This document shows positions 27,790-36,766 of a DNA stretch of 59,028 nucleotides, one piece after another. The notes beneath the pieces were generated by a model that did not search any database, had not been told where the DNA came from, and was given only the letters and a program-made list of their open reading frames with translations. The stretch is from positions 1-59,028 of the forward strand of contig CACAMG010000002.1 in NCBI GenBank assembly GCA_902533585.1, written 5' to 3'. Both the position numbers and the translations under genes were made by a program. Position 1 is the first letter of the stretch. Each line of letters begins with the position of its first letter. The stretch comes from an uncultured Pelagibacteraceae bacterium. GTDB lineage: Bacteria > Pseudomonadota > Alphaproteobacteria > Pelagibacterales > Pelagibacteraceae.

Positions 27790-28608
27790 TTATTTAAACC
27801 TACCATATTCAGCCCAAGAACCATCATAAATTGTAGGCAAATATTTATCATTAATCAAAGAATAAGCTAGACTTAAAACTGAAGCAGTAATTCCAGAACC
27901 ACAAGAAAATACTAAATTATTTGGCAATTCTGAGCCTAGAATTTCTTTAAATTTTAATGAAATTTTTTTTTTATTTTTAAATGAATTATCTTCATTAATT
28001 AATTCTTTAAATGGTAAACAGTAGGATTCTGGAATTGATCCACTTTTTAACCCTTTTCTTGGCTCAGGTTCTTTTCCTTCAAATCTACTTTTGCTTCTTG
28101 CATCAATTAAAATAAATTCTTTTTTTTTTAAATTTTCTTTTATTTGTATTTTATTTTTTACTAATTCTTTTTTTTCATATGCCTTATATGAAGAAATTTC
28201 ATTTTTTTCTAAATTATTTGTTATTGGTCTATTTTCGAATTTCCATTTTTTAATTCCACCATCTAATACATGGACTAAATTTTTTTGATGTCCAAAGTAA
28301 ATAAAATTGTACCAACATCTACAAGAGCTTATAACATCAGAATTGTCATAAATTACAACTGTATCATTATTTGAAATGCCCATTGACGAAACTATTTTTT
28401 CCCATGATTTTTTGTCCGTTAACATATGAGGAAGATCTGTATTAGGGTTAGAGTTTTTTTCAATGTCAAAAAAAATTGCATTTTTAATATGTTGTTCTTG
28501 ATATTCCTTTAATGGATCACGATTTATATTAGGCATATGCCAAGAAGCATCAATAACTTTTACATTATTTAAATTTTTATCTAACCACTTAGTACTTACT
28601 ATAGACAT
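27790..28608 (-). CDS. sseA: 3-mercaptopyruvate/thiosulfate sulfurtransferase
   Basis: Tandem rhodanese protein of 272 residues from ATG 28608. The inactive N-terminal domain carries VKVIDASWHMPN and VVIYDN; the active C-terminal domain has IDARSKSRFEGKEPEPRKGLKSGSIPES and the catalytic Cys in FSCGSGITAS. The CGSGxTA loop favours 3-mercaptopyruvate over thiosulfate as donor. A longer frame opens at 28656, but the 28608 start forms TAATG with the msrA stop and begins at the conserved N-terminus. Six bases separate it from the RND adaptor gene. Confidence 0.88.
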   Translation of the reverse strand: MSIVSTKWLDKNLNNVKVIDASWHMPNINRDPLKEYQEQHIKNAIFFDIEKNSNPNTDLPHMLTDKKSWEKIVSSMGISNNDTVVIYDNSDVISSCRCWYNFIYFGHQKNLVHVLDGGIKKWKFENRPITNNLEKNEISSYKAYEKKELVKNKIQIKENLKKKEFILIDARSKSRFEGKEPEPRKGLKSGSIPESYCLPFKELINEDNSFKNKKKISLKFKEILGSELPNNLVFSCGSGITASVLSLAYSLINDKYLPTIYDGSWAEYGRFK

Positions 28609-29054
28609 TATGAATTTTTTTCTAAATATTTTTGATGATAATCTTCTGCTGTGCAATAGTTTTTTAATTCTGAAATTTTTGTAACTATTTTTCCCTTATA
28701 TTTTAAATTATATTTTTTTAATATTTTTTCAGCAGTTATTTTTTGATTTTCATTTATAAAAAATATTTCACTTCTATATTGTGTTCCAATATCTGGACCT
28801 TGACTATTTAAAGTTGTTGGATCGTGAATTTCAAAAAAATAATTTAAAATTTTTTCATATGAGATTTTTGAACTATCAAATTCAATTTTAACCACTTCTG
28901 CGTGGTTTGTTTTACCTGAACAGACTTCTTTATAATTTGTGTTTTTGTTATTTCCACCACAATATCCAACTTCAGTATTATTTACTCCAATTAGTTTACT
29001 AAATTTAATTTCTGGTCCCCAAAAACATCCAAGAGCTAAAACTGCTATTTCCAT
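28608..29054 (-). CDS. msrA: Peptide methionine-S-sulfoxide reductase A
   Basis: Repairs methionine-(S)-sulfoxide, 148 residues. The catalytic GCFWG is at residues 9-13, followed by GYCGGN, EVCSGKTNHAEVVKIEFD, FFEIHDPTT and GPDIGTQYRSEIFF, all MsrA signatures. The C-terminal resolving region contains Cys in ELKNYCTAEDYHQKYL. Coupled to the sulfurtransferase gene by one base. Confidence 0.95.
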   Translation of the reverse strand: MEIAVLALGCFWGPEIKFSKLIGVNNTEVGYCGGNNKNTNYKEVCSGKTNHAEVVKIEFDSSKISYEKILNYFFEIHDPTTLNSQGPDIGTQYRSEIFFINENQKITAEKILKKYNLKYKGKIVTKISELKNYCTAEDYHQKYLEKNS

Positions 29055-29088
29055 TGATTATTGTTTTAATTAATTTAAAACTATTATC

Positions 29089-29970
29089 ATGCTTAGTAAA
29101 AATCAATTGGGCTTTTTGTACATGTTTCTTTCAGTATGTGCATTTTCTTTAATGGATTTAATTGTTAAATGGTCAGAAAATTACCCTGTTGGAGAAGTAT
29201 TATTTTTTAGGGGTTTTTTCGGAATAATTCCTATACTTTTCTTAATTCCTAAAGATAGATATTTTGATTTTTACAAAACAAATAGACCTTTTTTACATTT
29301 TAAAAGATGTGTTTCTGGATTAATTGCAATTGTTGCTATTTTTATAGCTTTAAGAAAACTTCCTTTAGCAACAGTGGTTAGTATTACTTTTGCAGCACCA
29401 GTTTTTACCACAGTCATGTCTATTTTTTTTTTAAGTGAAAAAGTAGGCTTGTACAGATGGCTAGCTGTATTAGTTGGCTTTATTGGGATATTAGTAATCT
29501 CTGAACCAGGATTTAGCTCTCTTAATTTTTATTATATATATCCGATAATTTTTTGTTTGGGCCTCTCTTATGTTGCTATAGCAATAAGACAATTGTCTTC
29601 AACCGAACCAGTTTGGCTTATAGGTCTTTACTTTTCTTTTTCTATAATGTTGATAAGCTTCATTACTTTGCCCCAAGGATGGGTATTGCCTAATTTAAAA
29701 GATTTGTTTCTATTATGTATGGTAGGAATTCTTGGAGGGCTTGCAAATTTATGGCTTACTCAATCATATAAATATTCAGAAGTATCTTTGGTTACACCTC
29801 TTAAATATTTAGCGTTAGTTTTTGCTATATTTTTTGGATATATTTTTTGGCAAGAAGTTCCAACCACCAAAACTCTGATTGGCTCAGCATTAGTTGTAAT
29901 TTCTTCTATAATTATTTTTAGAAGAGAAATTTATTATAATAAACAAGTTGCCAGAGTGCGTCATGAGTAA
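29089..29970 (+). CDS. DMT/EamA family permease
   Basis: Ten-helix drug/metabolite transporter, 293 residues, made of two EamA repeats (helix pairs beginning FLYMFLSVCAFSLMDLIVKW and YYIYPIIFCLGLSYVAIAIR). Conserved end-of-repeat patterns are VVSITFAAPVFTTVMSIFFLSEKV and EVSLVTPLKYLALVFAIFFGYIFWQEVP. Substrate cannot be assigned; family members export or import metabolites. Its 3' end overlaps the glycosylase gene by 8 bases. Confidence 0.85.
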   Translation: MLSKNQLGFLYMFLSVCAFSLMDLIVKWSENYPVGEVLFFRGFFGIIPILFLIPKDRYFDFYKTNRPFLHFKRCVSGLIAIVAIFIALRKLPLATVVSITFAAPVFTTVMSIFFLSEKVGLYRWLAVLVGFIGILVISEPGFSSLNFYYIYPIIFCLGLSYVAIAIRQLSSTEPVWLIGLYFSFSIMLISFITLPQGWVLPNLKDLFLLCMVGILGGLANLWLTQSYKYSEVSLVTPLKYLALVFAIFFGYIFWQEVPTTKTLIGSALVVISSIIIFRREIYYNKQVARVRHE

Positions 29971-30589
29971 GTCACCCAAGTATTGGAATAAAGCAAAGAA
30001 AATACTTTCAAAAAAAGACCCTGTTTTAAAAAAAATAATTAAAAAATTTAACAAAGGTTATTTAAAAAGCAGAAATGATCCATTTTATTCGTTGTGCCGA
30101 ACAATAGTGGGGCAACAAATATCTACAAAAGCCGCAGACTCTATTTGGTTAAAATTTGAAAAAAAATGCAAGAATAAAATAGTTCCTTTAACAGTATTAA
30201 AATTAAGGACAGGAAGTTTAAAAAGCAGCGGTTTATCTCGTCAGAAAATAAGTTATTTAAAAAATATTGCAAAAAGTTTTAAAAATAAATCTTTCAATAT
30301 TAAGAATTTAAAGTCAATGGATGACGATTTAGCAATTAATTATATAACAAAATTAAAAGGATTAGGTATTTGGAGTGCTCAAATGTTTTTGATGTTTAAT
30401 TTAAATAGACCAGATATATTTCCAACTAAAGATATTGGTCTAATAAGAGCAATATCAAAAAATTATAATAAATCTTACCCACCTAGTAAAAATTTTCTAA
30501 ATAAAATTTCAAAAATGCACTCGGGATATAGAAGTGTTTTTACTTGGTACATGTGGAGGAGCATAGATCCTGTTGATGTTGAGTATTAA
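29963..30589 (+). CDS. DNA-3-methyladenine glycosylase II-like (HhH-GPD)
   Basis: Base-excision repair glycosylase of 208 residues. HhH-GPD superfamily: TIVGQQISTKAADSIW in the N-terminal half, hairpin KLKGLGIWSAQMFLMF and the catalytic Asp in FPTKDIGLI. AlkA-like, without the N-terminal TBP-like domain of E. coli AlkA. ATG 29963 is preferred over a TTG 15 bases upstream. Ends with a 4-base stop overlap with the convergent DUF1330 gene. Confidence 0.87.
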   Translation: MSKSPKYWNKAKKILSKKDPVLKKIIKKFNKGYLKSRNDPFYSLCRTIVGQQISTKAADSIWLKFEKKCKNKIVPLTVLKLRTGSLKSSGLSRQKISYLKNIAKSFKNKSFNIKNLKSMDDDLAINYITKLKGLGIWSAQMFLMFNLNRPDIFPTKDIGLIRAISKNYNKSYPPSKNFLNKISKMHSGYRSVFTWYMWRSIDPVDVEY

Positions 30590-30873
30590 ATTCCCTCAAC
30601 TATTTGAATGTGTCTGTTAAAATTTTCTCCACCAATTTTTTTTGCGTCTTGATATTCTTTTGAGTGATAACAATTTATAGCATCTTGCATACTTGGAAAT
30701 TCTATTATTACCGTTCTAGGACTAGGAGTTCCCTCAACTGTTTCTGTTCTTCCTCCTCTAACAAGAATCTTGCCATTATATTTCTTAATTGCAGGCGTAG
30801 CTTTTTCTGCATACTCTTTTAATTTTTTAACGTTCTTTAAATCTTTGTACACGGCCATCCAATATGCTTTCAT
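30586..30873 (-). CDS. DUF1330 family protein
   Basis: 95-residue soluble protein with a dimeric alpha-beta barrel (ferredoxin-like) fold expected. KAYWMAVYKDLKN, GKILVRGG, PRTVIIEFPSMQDAINCYHSKEYQDAKK are typical of DUF1330. Biochemical role unknown. Separated by one base from the GT17 gene upstream. Confidence 0.82.
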   Translation of the reverse strand: MKAYWMAVYKDLKNVKKLKEYAEKATPAIKKYNGKILVRGGRTETVEGTPSPRTVIIEFPSMQDAINCYHSKEYQDAKKIGGENFNRHIQIVEGI

Positions 30874-30874
30874 A

Positions 30875-31765
30875 TTAATCTAGCCATTCTTTGTACTTAT
30901 TTATATTTTCCCCAATATATTTTGGAAGCTTGCTTATCTCCAAAGTACTTAGTTTAACTCCTTTATCAAACTGGTTTGTTCTTTGATCAACATTTAAATT
31001 ATAAACTGATTCTTTATTTTTTATTCTATCTTGAATTTTTGGTATACCTATTGGATTTAATTCATATTCTCTATGATGAGTGTATGATCTTAATTTTTTT
31101 TCTATTGATTCTGGCGAACCTAAATAAGAAAAATGCCATCCACCATTATCTACAAAATAAATATTGGCATATTTTTTCTTTGAAAAAAAAGTATCCAATC
31201 TCCAAAAGGGATAATGTTTTGCTTTTATATCTCTAATCCATTGAGGTGAAAGCAATTTTTTTTTTTTACAACCTCTTGTTCCGAACCAATTATATGATTC
31301 TTGATATAGATTGAATTTGTAGTAGCACATTTTTTGATTAAAAAATATTAACTTACTTTTTATATTTTCAAATTTTAGATTATTTAAGTTTGGAATTTCA
31401 TCAATATCAGAGATTAAAATCATATCTTCAGAGTCCGCATCACTAATTCCATTTATTATATGATTTCTTTGAAAATGATCTCTTTTATATCCGTTTAAAA
31501 TATATTTTCTTGATTTTTCATCTTCAGAATCATTGTCATTAATTAATTCTGTATTTTTCGGTAATTGATCTAAAACTAAATATCTTATCTTTCCTTTAAA
31601 TTTATTAAATTTATTAATATCAAAATTAAGATCTTTTCTTTCGCCTTTATGGTTATAAATGCTTTCTATAATTATGAAGTAGTCAACAAATTCATTTAAA
31701 TGGTTTAACCTAAGATCAAGGACGGTGTCTTCATTAAAATACATAAAGCAGTCGAAGATTTTCAT
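30875..31765 (-). CDS. Glycosyltransferase family 17 protein
   Basis: 296 residues resembling the GT17 (beta-1,4-N-acetylglucosaminyltransferase) family. Visible: KIFDCFMYFNEDTVLDLRLNHL at the N-terminus, IIIESIYNHKGERK, KRDHFQRNHIINGI, the DxD-like metal motif in ILISDIDEIPN, and NGGWHFSYLGSPESI near the C-terminus. Activity probably adds a sugar to a surface glycan. It is divergent from the epimerase-cupin-methyltransferase fusion 62 bases away, so the two may be a small surface-sugar locus. Confidence 0.83.
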   Translation of the reverse strand: MKIFDCFMYFNEDTVLDLRLNHLNEFVDYFIIIESIYNHKGERKDLNFDINKFNKFKGKIRYLVLDQLPKNTELINDNDSEDEKSRKYILNGYKRDHFQRNHIINGISDADSEDMILISDIDEIPNLNNLKFENIKSKLIFFNQKMCYYKFNLYQESYNWFGTRGCKKKKLLSPQWIRDIKAKHYPFWRLDTFFSKKKYANIYFVDNGGWHFSYLGSPESIEKKLRSYTHHREYELNPIGIPKIQDRIKNKESVYNLNVDQRTNQFDKGVKLSTLEISKLPKYIGENINKYKEWLD

Positions 31766-31827
31766 ATAAATTTGAAATATTATTTTTTATATTATAAGTA
31801 AAGTTAAAATATTATTATCACAACTGC

Positions 31828-34395
31828 ATGCAAAAAAAAATTGTTATAGTTGGAGCCCTTGGATATCTTGGCACAGAACTGTGTAAAATTTATTCCGGAG
31901 AAGCCTGGAGAAATAAAATAATCGCTATTGATAGCAAATTTGTATCCGAAAGAGTTTTTCAATTGAAAGCCTGGGATATAGAATTTGTTCAAGGACATAT
32001 TTTAGACTTTGAGTTTGTTAAAAAACATCTTTCAGATGCGGATGTTGTTCATCATTTAGCGGGCGTTACAGATGTAGCTTATGTGAGAAAAGATTCAAGC
32101 AAAGAACTTGATAATAAAATAAGAACAGTAGCAATAGATGGAACAAATAATATATTAAAATCAATTTCTAAAAAATGTAAAATTATTTTTCCTTCTACGC
32201 ATGTTGTCTTTGAGGGTATAAAAGAAACTAAAAAGAATATAATAGAAACTGAAACGCCCGCACCTATGTTGATGTACTCATCCAGTAAAGTTCAGAATGA
32301 AAAAGATATTAAAAACTCAGATAAAAATTATGTAATTTTAAGATTAGGATCAGTTTATGGTTATTCCACTGACACTATGAGAATAAATATTATGCCAAAT
32401 TTATTTTCAAAAATTGCATCACAAAATGGAACAATAAAATTATTTTCTGGAGGAAAACAGTTAAAAAGTCTTGTTAATATAATTGATGTTGCGAGATGCA
32501 TGAAATTTATGGAAGAAAATGAAAGTATAAAAAAAGAAACTTTTCATTTGGTTAAAGAGCAAACCACGGTAAAAGATGTAGCAACAATTTGTAAAAAGAT
32601 TAATCCGAAAGTAAAAATTGAAATCACAGAGGATGAAACTCCTAATTTAGGATACACTTTGTCTAATCATAAATTATTAAATACAGGTTTTAAATTTTTG
32701 TATAATTTAGAAGATTCAATCAAAACAATGATTGATCAATGGAAATACAAAAAAAATATTAATAATTTAGAACAAAGTTTTAAAGGTGAAAATGAGTTTA
32801 TAGATTATAGAGGAAAGATAAGTAATTACGAACTTACCGAACCAATAAATCTGATTGGTTATATTGAATCAAAAAAAGGAACTGTAAGAGCCAATCATTT
32901 TCATCCAATTCAAGAACAAAAATGTTTATTAATTAGAGGACAATATATTAGTGTTTATAAAGATTTAATTAATGAAAAATCAAACAAAATTACTCATTTA
33001 GTTAACGAAGGTGATCTAATTGTTACCAAGCCAAATGTAGCCCACTCCATGGTGTTTACCAAAGATTCTATTTTTTTAAATTTAGTTAGAGGTGAAAGGG
33101 AACATGAGAATTATGGAATAACTCATACCTTACCGTACGAGCTTGTAAACAAAGAAGACAAAAATAATTTATTAAATATATATAAATTTAACTGCAGATG
33201 TTGTGGCAATAACAAACTAAAAAGAGTTGTTTCGCTCGGCTTTCAGCCTCTTGCTAACAACCTGGACAGTTCAAGAAAAAAGAAATCTGATCTTTATCCA
33301 TTAGAAATGAATTATTGCCCTAAATGTCACAATTGCCAGCTTTCAGTAAGTATTAATTCTAAAAAGATGTTTTCGAACTACCTTTATTTATCTTCTACAA
33401 CAAAAACATTTAGGAAACACTTTGAAAATGCTGCAAAAAAATACATAAAGGATTTTAAACTCTCTTCAAAAAAAGCATATATAATAGATATTGGTAGTAA
33501 TGACGGAGTGGCACTGAAGCCTTTTAAAGACTTAAATTTTAAGAATATTTTAGGAGTAGAGCCAGCTAAGAACTTATCAAAATTTGCAAATAAAAATAAA
33601 ATAAAAACTTTTAATGGTTTTTTAAATAATAAAACTTTAAAAAAAATTAAAAAAAATGCAGATATAGTTTTGGCTTCCAATGTTTTTGCACATTCAGACG
33701 ATCTTAAATTAATGGCGGAATGTATGCTTAAATTGATCAAAAAAAATGGAACAGTAATAATAGAAGTACAATATTTGATGAATACTCTAAAAGACCTAAC
33801 TTTTGATAATATTTATCATGAGCATTATAATTATTGGTCTTTGACTTCTCTTGTCAATTTTTTTGATAGTTTAGATGGAAAAATATATAAAGCAGAGAAA
33901 ATTGATACTCACGGTGGATCTATAAGAATTTATGTTAGAAAGAATAAAAAAATAAAAATTGATCAAAGTGTCAAAAAAATATTAATAGAAGAAGAGAAGT
34001 TTGGAATTAAAAAATATCAAACTTATAAAAATTTTGCTGAAAAAGTCTATAAAATAAGAGAAAATGTAAGAAGAAATATTTCTCAAATTATAAGAAATAA
34101 AAAAAATATAGTTGGCTATGGATCACCAGCTAAGGCCACCACAGCTTTAAACTTTTTTGGCATATCTAATGAGATCGATTTTATTATTGAAGATAACAAA
34201 TTAAAACAAGGCAAATTACTTCCAGGTGTACAAATTCCTATTGTTTCTAAAGAAAAATTAAATAATAAAAAGGTGGATTTTTTGTTAGTGTTAGCATGGA
34301 ATTTTTTTAAAGAAATAAAAGAAAAAAATAAAAATATATCTGAAAAATTTCTAAGTATAAAAGATTTGGAGAAAGAAAATTTTAGACTTTACTGA
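31828..34395 (+). CDS. SDR epimerase - cupin - C-methyltransferase fusion
   Basis: 855-residue three-part protein for nucleotide-sugar modification. Residues 1-305: extended SDR epimerase/dehydratase with GxxGxxG at 9-15, catalytic YxxxK at Tyr150-Lys154 and a C-terminal sugar-binding half. Residues 315-445: RmlC/WxcM-type cupin (NHFHPIQEQ at about 356-364, KPNVAHSMVF about 401-410). Residues 453-855: sugar C-methyltransferase of the NovU/TylC3 type, with a zinc-binding Cys cluster (C456, C458, C459, C497, C500, C503), SAM motif IIDIGSNDG (552-560) and C-terminal domain GYGSPAKATT. One open frame with no stop; no frameshift is evident. Likely product is a branched deoxysugar, by inference. 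Confidence 0.85.
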   Translation: MQKKIVIVGALGYLGTELCKIYSGEAWRNKIIAIDSKFVSERVFQLKAWDIEFVQGHILDFEFVKKHLSDADVVHHLAGVTDVAYVRKDSSKELDNKIRTVAIDGTNNILKSISKKCKIIFPSTHVVFEGIKETKKNIIETETPAPMLMYSSSKVQNEKDIKNSDKNYVILRLGSVYGYSTDTMRINIMPNLFSKIASQNGTIKLFSGGKQLKSLVNIIDVARCMKFMEENESIKKETFHLVKEQTTVKDVATICKKINPKVKIEITEDETPNLGYTLSNHKLLNTGFKFLYNLEDSIKTMIDQWKYKKNINNLEQSFKGENEFIDYRGKISNYELTEPINLIGYIESKKGTVRANHFHPIQEQKCLLIRGQYISVYKDLINEKSNKITHLVNEGDLIVTKPNVAHSMVFTKDSIFLNLVRGEREHENYGITHTLPYELVNKEDKNNLLNIYKFNCRCCGNNKLKRVVSLGFQPLANNLDSSRKKKSDLYPLEMNYCPKCHNCQLSVSINSKKMFSNYLYLSSTTKTFRKHFENAAKKYIKDFKLSSKKAYIIDIGSNDGVALKPFKDLNFKNILGVEPAKNLSKFANKNKIKTFNGFLNNKTLKKIKKNADIVLASNVFAHSDDLKLMAECMLKLIKKNGTVIIEVQYLMNTLKDLTFDNIYHEHYNYWSLTSLVNFFDSLDGKIYKAEKIDTHGGSIRIYVRKNKKIKIDQSVKKILIEEEKFGIKKYQTYKNFAEKVYKIRENVRRNISQIIRNKKNIVGYGSPAKATTALNFFGISNEIDFIIEDNKLKQGKLLPGVQIPIVSKEKLNNKKVDFLLVLAWNFFKEIKEKNKNISEKFLSIKDLEKENFRLY

Positions 34396-35288
34396 TAATT
34401 TTTAATCCAGTGCTTAGCAATTTCTATCCTTTTGCATAACCAGATATCATCATATTTTAAAATATAATCCAAAAATTTTTTTAAAGATTGTATTCTTCCT
34501 GGTCTTCCTATTAATCTACAATGTAATCCTATAGACATCATTTTAGGAGAAGTTTTACCTTCGTTGTATAAAGCATCAAAACTATCTTTTAGATATGTAT
34601 AAAATTGTTCTCCACTATTAAATCCTTGATTGGTTGCAAATCTCATATCATTATTATCTAATGTATATGGAATAATTAATTGTTTTTTTTTTCCTTTTCT
34701 TACCCAATATGGAATGTCATCACTATAAGAATCGCTACAATATAGAAAACCACCTTCATCAACAACTAAATCTAAAGTATTGGGACTACATCTGCCTGTG
34801 TACCAACCCAAAGGTCTTTCACCAAAAATTTTTTTTATTGAATTGATAGCCAGTTTCATATGTTCTTTTTCTTTTGCTTTTGAAAAATTTTGATAATCTA
34901 TCCATCTCCATCCATGTGAAGCAATCTCATAATTTGCTTTTTTTATTGCTTTACAAACTTCATTATTTTTTTCTAGTGCCATACCAACACCAAAAATTGT
35001 AAGAGGAATTCTTTTTTCTTGAAATAATTCATGGACTCTCCAAAAGCCTCTTTTTGAGCCATATTCATAAATTGATTCCATATTCATGTGTCTACCTTTA
35101 ATTTCTTTAGCTCCAATTATTTCTGAAAGAAATACTTCTGAAGTTTTATCTCCATTTAGCACACAATTTTCAGCACCTTCCTCGTAATTTAAAACAAATT
35201 GTACTGCTATTTTTGAATTATTTGGCCATTTAACCTTAATATCTGTAGAACCATAGCCCACCATGTCTCTTAAATTTTTTTTAACCAT
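34389..35288 (-). CDS. puuE: Allantoinase PuuE (polysaccharide-deacetylase fold)
   Basis: Hydrolyses allantoin to allantoate without metal dependence of the classic AllB type. 299 residues of carbohydrate-esterase-4 fold: RDMVGYGSTDIKVKWPNNSKIAVQFVLNYEEGAE at the N-terminus, SIYEYGSKRGFWRV, IASHGWRWIDY, GWYTGRCSPNTLDLV and IGLHCRLIGRPGR, all characteristic of PuuE. Neighbours are ureidoglycolate lyase and allantoicase, which settles allantoinase over chitin deacetylase. Overlaps the upstream gene by 8 bases and the convergent fusion gene by 7. Confidence 0.93.
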   Translation of the reverse strand: MVKKNLRDMVGYGSTDIKVKWPNNSKIAVQFVLNYEEGAENCVLNGDKTSEVFLSEIIGAKEIKGRHMNMESIYEYGSKRGFWRVHELFQEKRIPLTIFGVGMALEKNNEVCKAIKKANYEIASHGWRWIDYQNFSKAKEKEHMKLAINSIKKIFGERPLGWYTGRCSPNTLDLVVDEGGFLYCSDSYSDDIPYWVRKGKKKQLIIPYTLDNNDMRFATNQGFNSGEQFYTYLKDSFDALYNEGKTSPKMMSIGLHCRLIGRPGRIQSLKKFLDYILKYDDIWLCKRIEIAKHWIKNYQ

Positions 35289-35778
35289 GTCTAAGAACTA
35301 TTTTTTCCTTTTTAAATTTGTGTATTACTAAATTATTGCCTTTTCCTTTTCGATCAATAACTAAAAAATTCATTTTTTTTTTAGATATTAAAGGAAAATG
35401 CCAAATTCCAGGTTTATAATTAATCCCAGTTTGCTTAGGTACAACAAAAGACTCTATTTTTTTAATATTTGGCCTTAGACCTTTTGGAGCAACAAATACT
35501 AAAAATGTAGTTTCCTTCATAGGAATAAAGGCTTGGCTTCCAAGAGGGTGTTTTTCCATCATTGTTATTTTCATAGGAAATCTTCTCTTCTTTGCTGAAA
35601 AAATACTCACAATAACATTACCTTTTTTTAATGAAGTATTAATTTTACATAAATTATCAAATCTTTTTGCATAACCATTATTTATATTTATTGGCTTTGA
35701 TTTTTTTGTTGATATTAAATCACCAAATTTTTTAAAATTCTTATGGTTTATTTTTTTAGGATTTATAATAATTTTCAT
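35281..35778 (-). CDS. allA: Ureidoglycolate lyase
   Basis: Splits ureidoglycolate into glyoxylate and urea, the last purine-ring step. 165 residues of cupin-like AllA fold; MEKHPLGSQAFIPM and GINYKPGIWHFPLI are the family's two diagnostic blocks. It follows allantoicase with an ATGA overlap and precedes puuE with an 8-base overlap, in the order alc-allA-puuE. Confidence 0.93.
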   Translation of the reverse strand: MKIIINPKKINHKNFKKFGDLISTKKSKPININNGYAKRFDNLCKINTSLKKGNVIVSIFSAKKRRFPMKITMMEKHPLGSQAFIPMKETTFLVFVAPKGLRPNIKKIESFVVPKQTGINYKPGIWHFPLISKKKMNFLVIDRKGKGNNLVIHKFKKEKIVLRHG

Positions 35779-36761
35779 TTTAAAACTTTTCCAAAGGTTC
35801 TTATTCTTGAAAGCCCACCATCTGGGTAAATATTTATTTTAATATAATTAATTTTATTTTTTTTCATTTTTTTGTTATTGAAACTATGTTTTTTATGCGC
35901 ATTAAGTTTTACTTTATTTAAAAGTGGTTGCCATTTGTTTGATTTTTTTATTAAAGAATAATTTGATATTTTTCCAGGAATATAAGAAGCCTGGACAGAA
36001 CAGGAGTCAGGATAATTTCCTTTAAAATGGTGTGTATCAATTTCAACTTTATTAATTTTTCCAGTGCGTCCAAGTTTTATTATAAGCCAATCATAATTTT
36101 TTCCTCTGCTTCTTCTTGTTTCCCATCCATCACCCATATTTTTCCCTTTACCTGGTGCTATGATGTTTTCTGCTTTACCAAAATGTTCGTTGTTACAACC
36201 TACAATAGACGCTCCATTTAACATTGAAGAAAGGTTAACTTGTTTCTTTCCAAAATTAACATTTTTCATATCAACTTCCCCATAAACTCTAAGTCTTGCA
36301 ACTCCACCATCTGGATAAATATTTAATTTAATGTGGGTGAATATTGATCTATTTTTTATTTTAAAGTTGTGATTTTTATTTGGCCCAATTTTTTTTTTGT
36401 TTAAAATTTTAATCCATCTTGAATTATTTTTTGGTTTTATATTAGTATAACAAGCTTCTAAAGAAGCATAAACCGGTTGGTTGCCTGAGAAGTAGGATGT
36501 ATCAATATCAACATTAAAAATTTTTCCTGGTTTACCAAGTTTTATAATTAAATAATCAAAACCTTTTCCTCTTCTTCTTTTTGTTTCCCAGCCATCCATC
36601 CACTTTCCGTGACTATCAAAAACTCCTTCTTTAAATATTGGTGGATTTGGATTAATTATTCTATTTGCAGATGCAAAAAAATCATTAGTCTTAAAAATAA
36701 CTTTTGAACCAATCCTTGGATCAGCTAAGTTAATCATTTTACCTAAAATAAATTTTTTCAT
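35775..36761 (-). CDS. alc: Allantoicase
   Basis: Hydrolyses allantoate to ureidoglycolate and urea. 328 residues built from two homologous jelly-roll repeats: MDGWETKRRRGKGFDYLIIKLG (about 55-76) with IYPDGGVARLRVYGE (148-162), and GDGWETRRSRGKNYDWLIIKLG (about 210-231) with IYPDGGLSRIRTFGK near the end. This internal duplication is the family architecture. Five bases separate it from uraD upstream. Confidence 0.95.
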   Translation of the reverse strand: MKKFILGKMINLADPRIGSKVIFKTNDFFASANRIINPNPPIFKEGVFDSHGKWMDGWETKRRRGKGFDYLIIKLGKPGKIFNVDIDTSYFSGNQPVYASLEACYTNIKPKNNSRWIKILNKKKIGPNKNHNFKIKNRSIFTHIKLNIYPDGGVARLRVYGEVDMKNVNFGKKQVNLSSMLNGASIVGCNNEHFGKAENIIAPGKGKNMGDGWETRRSRGKNYDWLIIKLGRTGKINKVEIDTHHFKGNYPDSCSVQASYIPGKISNYSLIKKSNKWQPLLNKVKLNAHKKHSFNNKKMKKNKINYIKINIYPDGGLSRIRTFGKVLK

Positions 36762-36766
36762 ACTAT

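Noticed and set aside
28609..28656. Extra N-terminal residues for the sulfurtransferase
   Set aside because: They overlap msrA, while the ATG at 28608 matches the family N-terminus and makes a TAATG junction.
33384..33740. 118-codon open frame antisense to the methyltransferase part of the fusion
   Set aside because: Shadow of a well-supported gene, with no independent signal.
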